Part shown: piece after piece, positions 1 through 11,780 of the stretch | Position numbering within the stretch: position 1 is the first letter of the stretch | Layout of the letters: each line of letters begins with the position of its first letter | NCBI GenBank assembly: GCA_963969395.1 | Contig: OZ017798.1 | Coordinates: 4,890,173-4,954,172, forward strand | DNA: 64,000 bases | Source of the DNA: Pseudoscleropodium purum | Taxonomy: Eukaryota > Streptophyta > Bryopsida > Hypnales > Brachytheciaceae | Direction: 5' to 3' | The notes under the pieces: generated by a model | What the model saw: the letters and a program-made list of their open reading frames with translations, nothing else | Database searches by the model: none | Told to the model about the DNA's origin: nothing | Program-made: the position numbers and the translations under genes

Positions 1-800
1 ATTGGGCTTCGGTATGAAATTGACTACGGACTTGAAATTTGTCATGATAATTTGTATCAAATCAAAATCCAGATTAAGTTGTACAATGAAGTTATTGGAC
101 ATGAGAAAAATAATGAGTACTTCACAACTTGAAAGACTCCATCAGGTGCTTCTAAACCATCCATTGATCTTCATCATCTTTGCCTAATTCTGGCAACCTT
201 GCAACCTTGGTAATTTTGAATTCATTTGTGATGGAGTCTTTTCAAATTGGCAAAAGATTACACTTGTGGCACTTGATGTATTATCAATAATACATCAAGT
301 GTTGTGATTTCAATAATTGTGCCAAACCTCAAGTGCAATCACATCACGACTTGGGCATTGTACCATCACAAATGCCATTCTTTGCCTTCCTTCAAGGTTT
401 ACCAATGACATTGTAGCAACTTCAAATGTAGCAAAGTCACTTTTGCAAATCCAATTTTAAATATTTGAATGCATTTGCAAAGCTCCTCCCATTTGAACAC
501 CTTAGTAGACAATATGACCTCAAATTTTTAACTTTAAACAAACAATATTCACAAGCTCAAAGTATAGAAACCACTCATTGATCTTATGTTCTTAGATTGT
601 ACAATCATAATGATATTCATTATTTGAAGACAATGACTACATATGAAGCTTAAATTCAATCACAAAAAATTAGAAAATTCAAGGATTTCCAAAAACACAA
701 ACTTTTGGTAATTTGGTATGTATTGAAGCTTCATTTAGTGCCTATATTGTGTTCAAATTAAACAATAGTAGGGCTCAATGCTATTAAGCATTAAGTAAAT
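1..800. other. AT-rich stretch, no gene seen
   Basis: AT-rich sequence downstream of the WD40 gene. The short open frames here lack family resemblance and splice-site support. A small hairpin is visible near 270-300, where 'cacttgatgta' is followed by its inverted copy 'tacatcaagtg'. It may belong to the 3' end of the WD40 transcript or to repeat DNA. Nothing else can be supported. Confidence 0.5.
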
Positions 801-2015
801 CTAAACAAAATTTAGTTCAAATGCTCGGGCAATATGATCATCAGATCCAGAGACTATGATAGATCCATCACTTGACAAAGCTAGACCTTGAATTTTATCA
901 AAATGACCTTGTAGCACACGCTCACAACGTCCTGTCCTATGATCCCATAGGCGCACCTTTCCATCTGAAGAACCTGAACAAATGAGTTGTGATGTAGAAC
1001 ACCATTGAAGTTGTAGAACCTCATGCTCGTGCTCACATATGTTGCGAATTGTGGAAGTTTGCACATCCCAAATAATGAGCCGCCCATCAAGTGCACACGT
1101 TGCAACCAAATTAGAGATTGCTCCAGATAAAAAAGTAGCACATTGTATTGAGTCCAAATGACCAGCAAGAGTGGCCACTGGAATCCCACTTTGAATGTTC
1201 ACAAGGCAAGCTTTGGTATCTACGGAGCCGGTAACGGCCAAACGAGAGTCATTGGAGATGTCCATACATGTCAAAATTCCAAAATGAAATTGGTGCCCTG
1301 GTTCAACAACATGAATACTATTGCCTCCACTTGACCTCGAATTTCTCCATATTCGCAAGCTTCCGTCATCTGACCCTGTACAAATAAATTCCCCATTTGG
1401 AGTAAAACTACCACAAGTCACCATTCCATTGTGGCCCAACAACACTTGCATACAAGAGCCTGTATTTGGATCCCATAACCATGATGAAAAATCATCAGAG
1501 CCTGCAAGCAAAAGGTGTCCTTGAGGGTGCCACTGCAACCATTCAATTGTTCCTGAAGGTCCCTCTAGTTTTTGCTTCAAGGTAGTGGAAGAACTATCCC
1601 AAATATTCACAACACCATCCATTCCCCCTGATGCCAAGAGCCTACCATCTCTACTAAATTCCAAGGATGTCACTGAGTCTGTATGTCCTTGCAATTTGTG
1701 GTGAACTTCTCCATCTCCAACTTGCCATAGATACACAAGGTTATCTTCACCTCCTGTTGCCACTTGCCTTGAATTTGATATGGGACTACAAGCCACAGAG
1801 TAAACAGGCCCTTGATGGCCTATAAAACAATGAATTGAATCATCAATCTCGTTAGTAAATGTTGCATCACTATCTTCTATTCTTGATTGATCTTCGTCAT
1901 CAAATTCATTTACATCTAGCAACTCCTCTTCATCAAAATCAATCACATTTATGATGTCATTGTCATCATTGATATGTTCATGTGGATAATTACCACACAA
2001 GTCATTCCCAGCCAT
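801..2015 (-). CDS. AAMP/Sqt1-like WD40-repeat protein, single exon
   Basis: Intronless frame of 404 codons, starting at the ATG at 2015-2013 (protein begins MAGND). The open frame continues 34 codons upstream without another good ATG. The N-terminus is strongly acidic (IDFDEEELLDVNEFDDED). Eight WD40-type blades follow, with visible GH...WD pairs (VYLWQ, VNIWD, LWD, LRIWR, LIIWD, VRLWD). Length, acidic head and eight blades match angio-associated migratory cell protein (AAMP) and its yeast relative Sqt1, a dedicated chaperone of ribosomal protein uL16. A role in cytoplasmic 60S assembly is therefore inferred by family only. A TATA-like run lies about 30 bp upstream of the ATG. Unlike most genes further right it has no introns and sits in AT-rich repeat DNA, so a retrocopy origin is possible, but the frame is intact. 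The WD40 call is near certain and the AAMP subgroup likely. Confidence 0.85.
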   Translation of the reverse strand: MAGNDLCGNYPHEHINDDNDIINVIDFDEEELLDVNEFDDEDQSRIEDSDATFTNEIDDSIHCFIGHQGPVYSVACSPISNSRQVATGGEDNLVYLWQVGDGEVHHKLQGHTDSVTSLEFSRDGRLLASGGMDGVVNIWDSSSTTLKQKLEGPSGTIEWLQWHPQGHLLLAGSDDFSSWLWDPNTGSCMQVLLGHNGMVTCGSFTPNGEFICTGSDDGSLRIWRNSRSSGGNSIHVVEPGHQFHFGILTCMDISNDSRLAVTGSVDTKACLVNIQSGIPVATLAGHLDSIQCATFLSGAISNLVATCALDGRLIIWDVQTSTIRNICEHEHEVLQLQWCSTSQLICSGSSDGKVRLWDHRTGRCERVLQGHFDKIQGLALSSDGSIIVSGSDDHIARAFELNFV

Positions 2016-3590
2016 GTAGTTGCACTGTATATGAACACTAAATATATAAAAGCTTGAAGTTGATGAGATTGGGTTTTGTGACAAACTAAAGGAACACATA
2101 CAATTGTTATATAGCACAAATGACTAGTCTAGGACTTTATTTTTATTTTTGGCATTCTATCTATGGGTTCATCTAGTCTACCAATTCTTCAAGTGATAGT
2201 TCTAGTCAACATAAGTCACAGCACTCATTCTTATGAATATAGAATTATGTAGATATATAGATATGAATATAAATACAAATGTACATGTGCATATCATTCT
2301 AAATAAATACATATTTATAATTAAATATGATTTTTCAACTTAAATTGAAGCTCACTAAAAATGGAAAGTAAAAAAAAGCGATAGATTGGACAATAATTAG
2401 ATTTAATTATGGTTAATGAATGAATGGAGTGAATGGTGGATGAAGTCTTGTGTATCAACTTGTATAGTGCTTTTTGAGTAGTGAAGGAGACCACTTCCAC
2501 TACCATTGAGCTTGGAATTGAGGTTGAAGTCACCATTGTTGACGTTTAAGCCATATAATTATATCAATTTACTCCAAAAGTCTTGGTTTTTGTGTTCAAC
2601 TTTAGCACAAATTCAATCTTCATCTTTTTATTACTTGCTATTAGATGAAACCAATGCATTTGCAATTGTTGTTGTGGATTTTTTAATCATGGAATGAAGC
2701 TAGAGTGTATTGTAAGGTTGTCATATTGCACTAGAGGTGTTTGTTATGAATCCAATTTAAGCAAGTCCCTTTGAAAACGATGAAGTCTCACAATTTATGT
2801 TCAACTTGAGTTGTTGAAAACTCAAGCATTGCAATTCTATTTTTGTTCACTAGTGATAACAATTTGAAATCTAACTATAAATTATTCACTAGTGCACCCT
2901 TTCCTATAGGATTGTCTTGTCTAACTACTCAACAAAATATCAAAGTAACACAACATCAAAGTCAAACAATATTCATGCCCCCCCATGTCTGTCATGAAAA
3001 GATGTTATTAGAATATGCTTAGAATATTTGAGAATATTTCATACAAGTCGTTTAGTCACAATTAGTTGAAGAACAAGACAAGCGTCAAACAACTAAACTC
3101 AACACTCATTGCTAAAAATGTCTCAAACAAGTCAAACATGCTTTCTATTGCAAGTAATTTATTTATGTCATAACCATACATCAAAGTCAAACACCATCCC
3201 TACACAATTAATTTGTGTACAAACGCTTCAAAAGATGATGTTTTAGGTGGCTTGTGTACCATGTAGATTAAGATAATTTATAGATTTGTAAAATTACCTT
3301 ATAGTATCTTAAGTTTGTTCCAAGGGAGAATTTCAAATAGGATATGAATTGGTAAATTCAAAACCAACCAAGTAGCACAACCATAATAATTTGAATTTCT
3401 TCTCACTATTCCTTATTGCATACTACACTCCACTCTTAAAGGCCACAAGGTTAGATTCTTGCACTTAGTTCTTTATTTTATTTTATTTTAAAGCTTTCAT
3501 TTGTCAAATTTTCTATTCTCTTAATATTTTTCTTTGAAGTCTTTATTCCAAATTGGCTTTGCAACTTGACTTTCCAATTGGCTTTACCGC
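2016..3590. other. AT-rich intergenic DNA upstream of the WD40 gene
   Basis: This covers the promoter side of the WD40 gene and then non-coding AT-rich DNA. On the minus strand a TATATA-like run lies at about 2040-2050. A short G/C homopolymer ('gcccccccc'-like) occurs near 2980. No open frame here has a recognisable domain. Confidence 0.4.
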
Positions 3591-3898
3591 TTTTGGCTTG
3601 AATATCCAATTGTTCTTTATTGCTCCATGTGAATGCCCGTTTTGTCACTTGGGACTCATTCTTTTATTTTATTTGTTTGTTAGTATTTTGAGTGAAGTTA
3701 TTTGTACAAAAAGCTCTAAAACGATTGTAAAGCCGAAATAGGCACGGTACATGCAATCATAGTATTTGGTCCTAAATAGAGCATTTTTCCTAAAAACGTA
3801 AACAAAATCTTACATGCAAATAGGGTAGAAACCCCAAAGTTGTATATATTGAGTCATTTAGTAGAATTGTTCCAAATTGGCTAAACTTGCCATATATG

Positions 3899-4115
3899 CA
3901 CTATAAGAAACCCATGTTTTAGGTGATGAGTCTAGATTTATGGGAACAAATTTTTTTGAGATGTATATTTACATCTAGCTATTTTATGTCACAAATAACA
4001 TCCAATGAACATCATGAAAAACATAAAAACAGCTAGATGTTAATATAGATATCAAAAGAAAATCTATTCCAAAAAAATCTGAGGTTGTCCAAGAAAACAC
4101 AAGTTTCTTCTAGTG
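3899..4115. mobile_element. CACTA-type MITE, 217 bp, with ATG target-site duplication
   Basis: The left end reads CACTATAAGAAACCCATGTTT. The right end, on the opposite strand, reads CACTAGAAGAAACTTGTGTTT. These are terminal inverted repeats of the CACTA (En/Spm) type. The element is flanked by a direct 3-bp duplication, ATG, at 3896-3898 and 4116-4118, the duplication length expected for this superfamily. Internal inverted copies of 'acatctagct' add a hairpin. It lies inside repeat unit A at a point where unit B has no counterpart, so the empty site is visible in the window. It carries no coding capacity and is a non-autonomous derivative. Confidence 0.82.
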
Positions 4116-5100
4116 ATGTGATAGAACAAGGCTAAATTTGTCCAAAAAAACATACATGAGAATCCAAAGTCAATCTCAGAAGGAAGTTTCAATTTCCCAT
4201 TGTATCGATGAAATAATAGAAATTCCAATTATTAACCTATAGGTGAAGAAAACTCAAGATGGACTAGAGGATGTCATCTACGGCATGAGTATAGTGGTTC
4301 TAGGTGGAAATCACGCTAGAAGTTCAAAGGCAAAGACAATTTGTTAAGATTTTTTTCATATGAAAGATTCTTTATTCATCAAAAATTAAAGGAGATAGTG
4401 GGATTTGATTCTCCTTCTTCAAATGTGCAAAGTAAGAAGATGAGCTTGCACATTTTGTAGAAATTCATGGGAGGCTCTACAAAATTTTCCAAATTTTTTG
4501 GTAGTCAAAAAATATTCTTCTAAACAATCAATCGCCAAATTTTATGATAAAAAATTTATGGAAATTATTCGGAGTGCGGTAAAATCTCATCAAAAATTAA
4601 ACTAACTTATTTTATGCTAATAATATGTACCAATAAATTTTAAGACATTTTTATAGCCAAAAGATCCAAAACTAGCAAAATTCTCTCAACACTAGCAAAT
4701 TTGAAGATTACAATGAAGTTGATCGGCATACCAGGAGCATACAAAGTTGAAGTAGGGCCTAAATTAGGTCATTTTTTATTCCCTCATATCTACTCAAGAC
4801 TCTAGGCTAGTTTATTTCTACAAAAATTCAACCTTCAAAAAATGGATTTAAATTCTTTTGAAGCTTAAGTTGATGTTATTTTTCGATGGTTTTTTAGTGT
4901 AAGAAAAAGAAATGGGGATTACTAGAGATTAAAAATGTCCTTTTGAAGCCAATGGTGCAAACTATTTGTGATTTGGAGTCTTTTTCCAAAAGTTAAAGTT
5001 AGGTTTAGTATAAAAAGTTAAAACTTATGAATTAGGTTGACAATCTTAGTTGATAAGATTGCCAAGTAGGAAAAGAGGGGAGGTGAGTGTCCTTGGAAAT

Positions 5101-5110
5101 GTTTATAAGG
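5101..5110 (+). promoter_or_regulatory. TATA-like element of repeat unit A
   Basis: 'gtttataagg' is followed about 15 bp later by a CT-rich stretch and 'caaaacaccc'. The same arrangement is kept at 9035-9044 in unit B although the surrounding DNA has diverged. Conservation suggests a former promoter, possibly of an LTR. Activity is not shown. Confidence 0.35.
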
Positions 5111-8100
5111 GCACTCATTTTCCTCTCAAAACACCCTTCCAATCCTTTATGTTCATTTTGAACCATGCTACATTATTTGGATCCATTTACTTAGATTTTT
5201 GGCCATTGCGAGCTAAGTTGCCAAAGTTGTGTGTTTTAGGAGCAATCTTTGCTTTGTTTTTTTAGCATTCTTTGAAGGAAATTGGAGTCCCTTCAAAGTT
5301 TGTTGTTTGCACTTATAATTGTCGTGTTTTGTACTAATGTGTTGATTTAGAGTAGTTTCTTGAGAGATTTTTGTACTAATCCTAAAGATACTTCCTTTTA
5401 TACCTTAGTAATGCTACCTAGGGGGCCTTTAGCATGAAATTGCGAGATTATGTACTAAATTTACATGTTTTTATTGAAATATACTGACATATGTTTGTAC
5501 TAACTGCATCCTTTTCTGTATTGACGTGTGTATTGTTGGTTAACATTTGAAGTCTACTTTGTTGAAATTGTTGTATTGTCTAAAAGTCTTACTTATCTCA
5601 TATGGGACAACAAAGCTTTGACTTTGTAAGTTTTAGAATTCCTATAGTATTTTGTCAAAACCCAAAAGCATGGCAAAGCTTTGATTCCAAGTCCTAGAAT
5701 TTTTATAGAGTTTTTGGTTTTTAAACACACCCCAAAGCTTTCTTTGAGAGGGTCTAGAGTGGGAGTCCACAAAATCTTGTGTCAATGGAAGGTTGAATTC
5801 TCCTACTAGCTTGCAAAGTTTAGTTTCCAAAATGCAAGTTTTGGAAGACCGAGTTTAGCATCCCAAATAGTGAAATGTCTAAAGATCCATCACAAAATTC
5901 TAGAGTTGTTTCTCAAAAATTCCATGTATTAGTTTGCACACTCAATGATTGAAAAGTCAATTCTTAGTGTTCAAAAAAATCTACAAAAAAGGTTGATACT
6001 GGTTGGGGATAAATTCCAAACAAAGAAGGCTTGAAAGCAAAGACCAATCCCAAGCCCTAGCAACTCCAAACAAGCCGTCAGCAACCCTAAACAAGCTCCA
6101 ACAAAGCGCTAAGTAGCCCCAACAAAATTCACGAGTAGCCCTGACAACCCCAAGCAAGTCCTAGGTGGGTATGGGTTCAAGTGGGTATGGATCTTAGCAC
6201 CTTCTGCTCTAGGCAACTTTGGTTATAGGCCACCTTCGAACCCCGCTCCAAGCTCTAGGCCACCTTTGAGCTCGAAGCAGCTTCTGGCTCCTAGCCCTCA
6301 CACTTGGAGAAAAAATTTGAATTTGAACACAACTTTTTGGTTTTATACACAAAATAAAACAAAAACAAAACTATAGAAGTAGGAATTAAATGGGTATAGG
6401 AATTGTAGAATAGGAGTAGAATTAGAATTGAAAATTAGGAGTCGTAATAGACAATTGAATTAGAGTGAGAAGAAACCCAAATCACACCTACTTATCTAGT
6501 TTTTGCTAAGTCTCTTTAACATCTCATATATTAGCAACCTTTCACAATCAAATAGGAAGAAATTAAAGATCACACTTACAAATATGAAGGATGAGGGGAC
6601 AATTGGAGGTTGAAAAGAAGTTTAGGAGTTGAGAGGATTAGGTGGAAATTGTAGGAAATTAGTTCAAACCATTAGAAGTTGAATAAAATAATAAATTGAA
6701 TTAGATAGAAAGAGAGGAGTTAGCAATTTTCAATCATTGTTTGGGATCTAAAGCCAATATTTCATAGAGGTCAAATTCAACATTTAGCATAAAATAATCC
6801 AGGGAGAATAGTATGGAAAAAAAAAAGAAAGAATAGAAGTAGAAAAGAAAGAAGTCCCAACTCCCCCTAACTTGTCTTAAAACTACTTTTTTAAGCAGTA
6901 AACAAAACCTCAAGGAGGATTCCAACATAGCAAATGATAAAGAGATTGAAGGCATATTTGACCACCTTCTAGATGAAACAAATTTCGAGATATATTACTA
7001 GTTCCACGAATTTCTATTTTGATTTTAAGATTAGCCACTTTTACACTTGGCTGATTTTCAATTGCAAGTCAGAGTGTCAAAATTAGGTCTTTTTCAACAA
7101 TCAAATAGAACACCTTGTAGAGGTTTTTTAGAGGTTTTTTAAAGCATATGGTACTTACAAATTGGAGTTAAATAGAGAAAGATATGAGTGGATGAAGTTT
7201 AGGAGTTCTAATGGATGAAAATTTATCAATTTCATCCAAAAGTAACAAGAATAGAAACTTAGATAGATTTAGGAATCCATAGGTCCAAAATAAAATTTAA
7301 AGTTAGTTTCAAATTGAAGATTGATAGAAAACTACGAATGAAGTTTAAAGTACAGATTAGCGGTCAAACTTCATCCACTTATAACTTCTTGTAGGAAACT
7401 CTAAATCCTATAAGTTTTTTGTTTTCAGAAATGGTGTGAACTGAACTACAATTTAAGTAAGTTAAATTCATTTTATAGGTTCTTTTTATTAGAAAACCAT
7501 AGCGGCTCAAAAACTTAGCATTATTTAGGATTCATCTTTGCAATTAGAATAGTTTTAGTCAATTCTTTGAAGCTTAGGAACTTAGAAAAGATTCATTGCT
7601 TGAAAGGCACAATGGAACAACGTTAAGCACTAATTATGACTTAAATTCAAAATACTAGATCCAAGTTATGCATGTGAATTTGCCAAGGGTAGGTATATAA
7701 ATGCTCGCACTTTACAGCCTGATACCTCCAAATCAATTGTCACAATACATCGCTTATTTCTCTAATTTGGCTATATGAGAGTTTCATTTTTGTTACTTAG
7801 GACTCATCATTTATTTTTTTGATTTCTTACAATTTTGAGTGTGATTTTTATGTATAAAAAGACCTAAATAGAATATTAAACCAAAATAGGTATTGCACAT
7901 ACCAATATAGCCCTTGGTTGTATTAAACCTCATTTTTCCTAGTATCACCCAAATTCCACTTGTAAATAGGATTAAAACCTACATGTTGTAATTAGTAAGT
8001 ATATTAGTAGAAGTTGCTTGATTTTTTAAACCTATTGTGCAATGGGACACAAACTAGCTAATTTGGTTCAAGGGAACTATGAACGAAGACTAAGGTAGAT

Positions 8101-9034
8101 TTTCAAAGATAGGTTTCAATTTTTCCATTCCATCAACAAAATAGTTGAAACCCTAAATGCTAGCCCACAAGTGAAGAAACTCAAATGGAGTGATGAAGGG
8201 TATCTACAACCAAAATATGGTGATTTGGAGTAAGAGTTAAGCTAGGAGTGCAACGACACAATCGCATCGCCAAGATTTCCCTTTGTGTAGAAGATTCCAT
8301 ATTAATTGGAAGTTACAAGAAATAGTAGGCTTTTGTATTCCTTTCTTACATGTGCAAGGTAAAAATATGAACTTTTGCATCTTTTGTGGAATTCTATGAG
8401 AACTTCTCCAAAAAAATTTGGAATTTTTTGATAGTCAAAAGATATTCTTTTGAATGGTCAACCACCAAAATCTAATATAGGAAATTCATAGAATTTATCT
8501 AGGGTGGGATAAAATCTCACTAAAGAATTAATAAATTTTTTTATGCTAATGAAGCACCTCAACAAGTTTCGTGACATTTTGATATTGAAAAGTACCAAAA
8601 CTGGCAACATCCTCCAAAATTGGCAAAATTGAAGGACATTTGTGAAGTTGACTAGCATATTGGGAGCACACAATGTTGGAATAAAATAAATGTAGGGACT
8701 TTTAAAAACTTTCTTGAACTTATTTAAGAGCTTAGGCTAATTAGTTTTGGCAAAAAATGTAAACTCCAAGACTTGAGTTTTTATCCTTTTTTGGTTTCTA
8801 ATCGCCGATACGATTCTTTAAGATTTTTGAATAAGAAAAGGAGGATGGGGTCTTCCTTCATTAGAATTGGCCTTCTAAAGCCAATGATGCAATCCATTTG
8901 TAATTTGGAACTTTTTTCTAAAAGTTAGAGTGTATAAACTAGCATAGAAAGTGAAAACAAGCGATTTTGGATGAAAATCTTAAAATGATAAGATTACCAA
9001 TATTAAAGAGAGAGGGGCAAGGGTTCTTCAAAAA

Positions 9035-9044
9035 GTATATAAGG
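9035..9044 (+). promoter_or_regulatory. TATA-like element of repeat unit B
   Basis: 'gtatataagg' is followed by 'tctctccaaaacacc'. It is the counterpart of the site at 5101 in unit A. It is the best preserved feature shared by the two units and is consistent with an LTR-type promoter, but this is inference. Confidence 0.35.
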
Positions 9045-9689
9045 ATCCTTATTTTCTCTCCAAAACACCCCTCTAAGTTCATTTTTGAATTGCCTTATTT
9101 CATTTGAGTCCATTAAGTTGGATTTTGGTCATTTTGAGACACGTTGCCAAAATTGTGTTTTAAGAGCATTTTTTGCTTCATTGTTGCTGTTTTTGAAGCT
9201 CTTTTGAAGAACATTGGTATCCCTTTAAAATTGACTTTGTATTACATGTGTTTTGAGCTTGTATCATTTGTAGTGAGTTGTTTTTGGTGATTTTAAAACT
9301 TTTCTACTAATCCTAGAAACAATCCTCTATCGTACTTTAGCAATGCCGCTTTGGAGGACTTCTAGTTTGAAAATTGTGCAAGATCTAACCTTCCAAGTGA
9401 AAATTCCTTAATCGAGAATTCTTCTAGAGTTTGTGTGTAAAGTACTAAGTACTAACTTGTTGTAAGTTGTTTTGTACTAATAAATGGTTGTATTAACATT
9501 CCTACTTGTCTTCCTTGTGTCCTTAGTAAAATCCTTGTCTTTATTTTTAATGTTTTCACGTGGAAAGGTGAAGCTTTGACTTTGTGAATTTAGATTCCTA
9601 GAGTATTTTGGCAAAAACTCAAAGTACAACAAAGCTTTGGACCTTCTTGTTTAAAAATCAATAGAATTATAGCCATATTTGAAAATAAG

Positions 9690-9830
9690 GCAAAGCTTTT
9701 ACTTAGTGATTTATTAGTGGCAAGGATTTTTGTCCAAATTCCCGGAGACAGCAAAGCTTTTACTTAATGATACAAAAGTGACAAGGATTTTTGCCCAAAT
9801 TCCCAAGATTGCAGAGCTTTGACTTATTTA
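9690..9830 (+). repeat. Minisatellite with a ~61-bp unit
   Basis: Two full units (9690-9750 and 9751-9810) and a partial third begin 'gca(a/g)agctttt' and share 'caaggatttttg.ccaaattccc'. Looser copies of the 'caaagcttt' motif continue upstream to 9568 and also occur in unit A (5610-5740), so the array predates the divergence of the two units. Confidence 0.7.
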
Positions 9831-10212
9831 CCATTATTCCTCAAAATTTAGTTTTCAAAACATTTGAAAATACTCTCAAATTTTAGCCTCCAAAACTAGT
9901 GCCCCAAGTGTCAAATTAGCCATCCAAAACTTAGTGTTTCCATTTCTAAAATAGTTGCCAAGAAGTAGTATTAAAATTTTAGTAGAAAAGCACCCAAAAA
10001 TACCCCCAAAACATCCCTCAAAACCACCCCAAAGAAGGTCCAATACATTGAGTTTTCTCTCTTTCAGGGTTTGGCCAATTATAGGCTACTATATCATTCA
10101 ATCCATGTTTGTAGCCACCCGGAACTACCCAATCAACAATAGCAAGGGTTCAGCCAATCAGTAGGTGTCATGCAGCAATGTCGAGGACTAGACAATAATT
10201 GTTGGTCAGCAC

Positions 10213-10385
10213 AGTGCTTTGGACTGTATTTGTTCTCTGGATTGTATTTGTGCTTTGATGTATGCATTCCTTAAACTATTCATTTTTTGGACTGTGTTTG
10301 TTTTCTGGACTATTCTATCTCTAGATTGTGTTCATGCTCTGGATGTGTTCATGCTTTAAACTATATTGAGCTTGGACTACATTAC
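10213..10385 (+). repeat. Degenerate short tandem repeats
   Basis: A run of imperfect copies of a motif like 'tggactgtgtttgtgctc' (about 18-24 bp) fills this segment of unit B. The matching place in unit A (about 6020-6310) instead holds degenerate 'caacaagccctaa' and 'ctctaggccaccttt' motifs. This supports a hypervariable core within the unit. Confidence 0.5.
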
Positions 10386-11780
10386 TTGGTAGTACGCCAG
10401 GCCACCTTTCCAAACTTTTTCTCAAAGAAGTTTTGACATAGTACTAGTATTTGAAAAGTAGCAAGTAGGAAGAGAAAATAAAATTGAAATAAAACTAGAT
10501 AGAAGACTAAGATGTAGAATAGAATAGATATTAGAATAATTGAAAAAAAACTCTCATAGCCTCAAAGTAATTCTTGGAAGTAGGTAGAAAACAAAAAGAC
10601 AATCAAAATTTATCAATACTCAAATAGTGAAAAATTCACAACTTCAAGAAGGAAAGAGGGAATTGAGGGAATGCAAGTATGGAATGAAGATTTAGTTGTA
10701 GAAGATTGAGAATTTAAACAAAAAAGAATTAGGAGGAAAACCTTGGGGACCACTTTGAACCATGAGAATATAGATAAAATAATAATTAACATGAAGAGTT
10801 GATAGAAGGTCAATTATTGATTAGGTAGTCTAAGTCAACTCTTGGAAACCAAATAATTGAAGTAGAATAGTATTAGAGTAGAAAGAAGGGATAGGAAAAG
10901 AAAGGTAAAAAAGCCAAAAAACAACTTGTAATTTGTATTAAAATAATTTTTTTAAGTGGTGAGCAAAAATTGAAGGTAATTTCAAAGATGGAAAACAATA
11001 AAGATTTTGAGAGAATCTTTAACCATCTTTTGGATAAAGCAAACTATGAAGTAAGTTACTAATTACTTTATTTTTCATTCCATTTTTTTCCTTAGTCACT
11101 TTTACACTTAGCTGAATTGCAAGTCCATTCAAAGCCTCTAGATAAGATTTCTTTCATGATATAGATTAAAAACCTTACATATCTTATTTAGAGGTTTTTA
11201 AGAATATATTACTCTTAAGAATTTGGAACTAAATTAAGTAAAATATTTACAAATGAAGTTTAGGAGTGGTAGTGGATGAAAGTTAAATAAAATCATCCAA
11301 TAGGGATGAAATGTAAAACTTAGAGAGGTAAAAATAAGACAAACAAGAGTGAGAACCAAAGTTTATTTCAAGTTGTAGTTTCAATTGGTAGAAAAGTGTA
11401 GATAAAGTTTTAGAAGCTTCTTCAAGGCAAAACTTCATCTGTCCATAATTTCTATTAGGAAAGTCAGATGAAGGTGAGTTTTATATTTTTTTTAAATGGT
11501 GTAGGTTCTTCTTTCACTTTAAAAATGTAAATCTAGATTGTCTTCACTTTTATTCCAAAACCACCATAGAGTAGTTAAGTACAAAGGTTAATTAGTATAG
11601 ATTGTGGTTAAGTTCTTGGTTAATTTGCAAAGTAGACATGTTTAGGAGTTAGGAAAGGATCCATGGCTTGAAAGGCACGATAGACCAATGTTAGACGCCC
11701 TTAGGGCGAATTTAACAAAAACTTATAGAACTTGATTGTACTCATTATTTACCAAAGGTGGGTAATAAGTGCTAAAATCA

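Larger units (their letters stand above)
3600..7715 (+). repeat. Long repeat unit A of a tandem pair, ~4.1 kb
   Basis: The segment is similar in order and spacing to 7745-11780. Matching landmarks include 'ttgtcacttgggactcat' (near 3643) against 'ttgttacttaggactcat' (near 7785), a TATA-like 'gtttataagg' at 5101 against 'gtatataagg' at 9035, both followed by 'ctc(t/c)caaaacaccc', and 'gcttgaaaggcac' near 7600 against 11670. The copies are well diverged, with many indels. The TATA-like site followed by a C/T-rich stretch resembles an LTR promoter, so the pair could be long LTRs or a tandemly duplicated element. No reverse transcriptase, integrase or gag-like frame was found. Boundaries are approximate. 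The orientation given follows the TATA-like site. Confidence 0.55.
7745..11780 (+). repeat. Long repeat unit B of a tandem pair, ~4.0 kb
   Basis: Second copy of the unit at 3600-7715, directly adjacent and in the same orientation. It lacks the MITE of unit A. Conserved islands include the segment after 'ggactcat' (7790-8030), the TATA-like region (8990-9240), the 'aaagcttt' region (9560-9830) and the end region (11200-11770). Between 9900 and 10450 the two units share little, and that part looks like a fast-changing core with its own short repeats. No protein domain was recognised in any frame. Confidence 0.55.

Noticed and set aside
6180..6300. tRNA gene suggested by 'ttcgaacccc'
   Set aside because: There is no A box, cloverleaf or CCA-proximal stem. 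The motif is part of degenerate short repeats in unit A.
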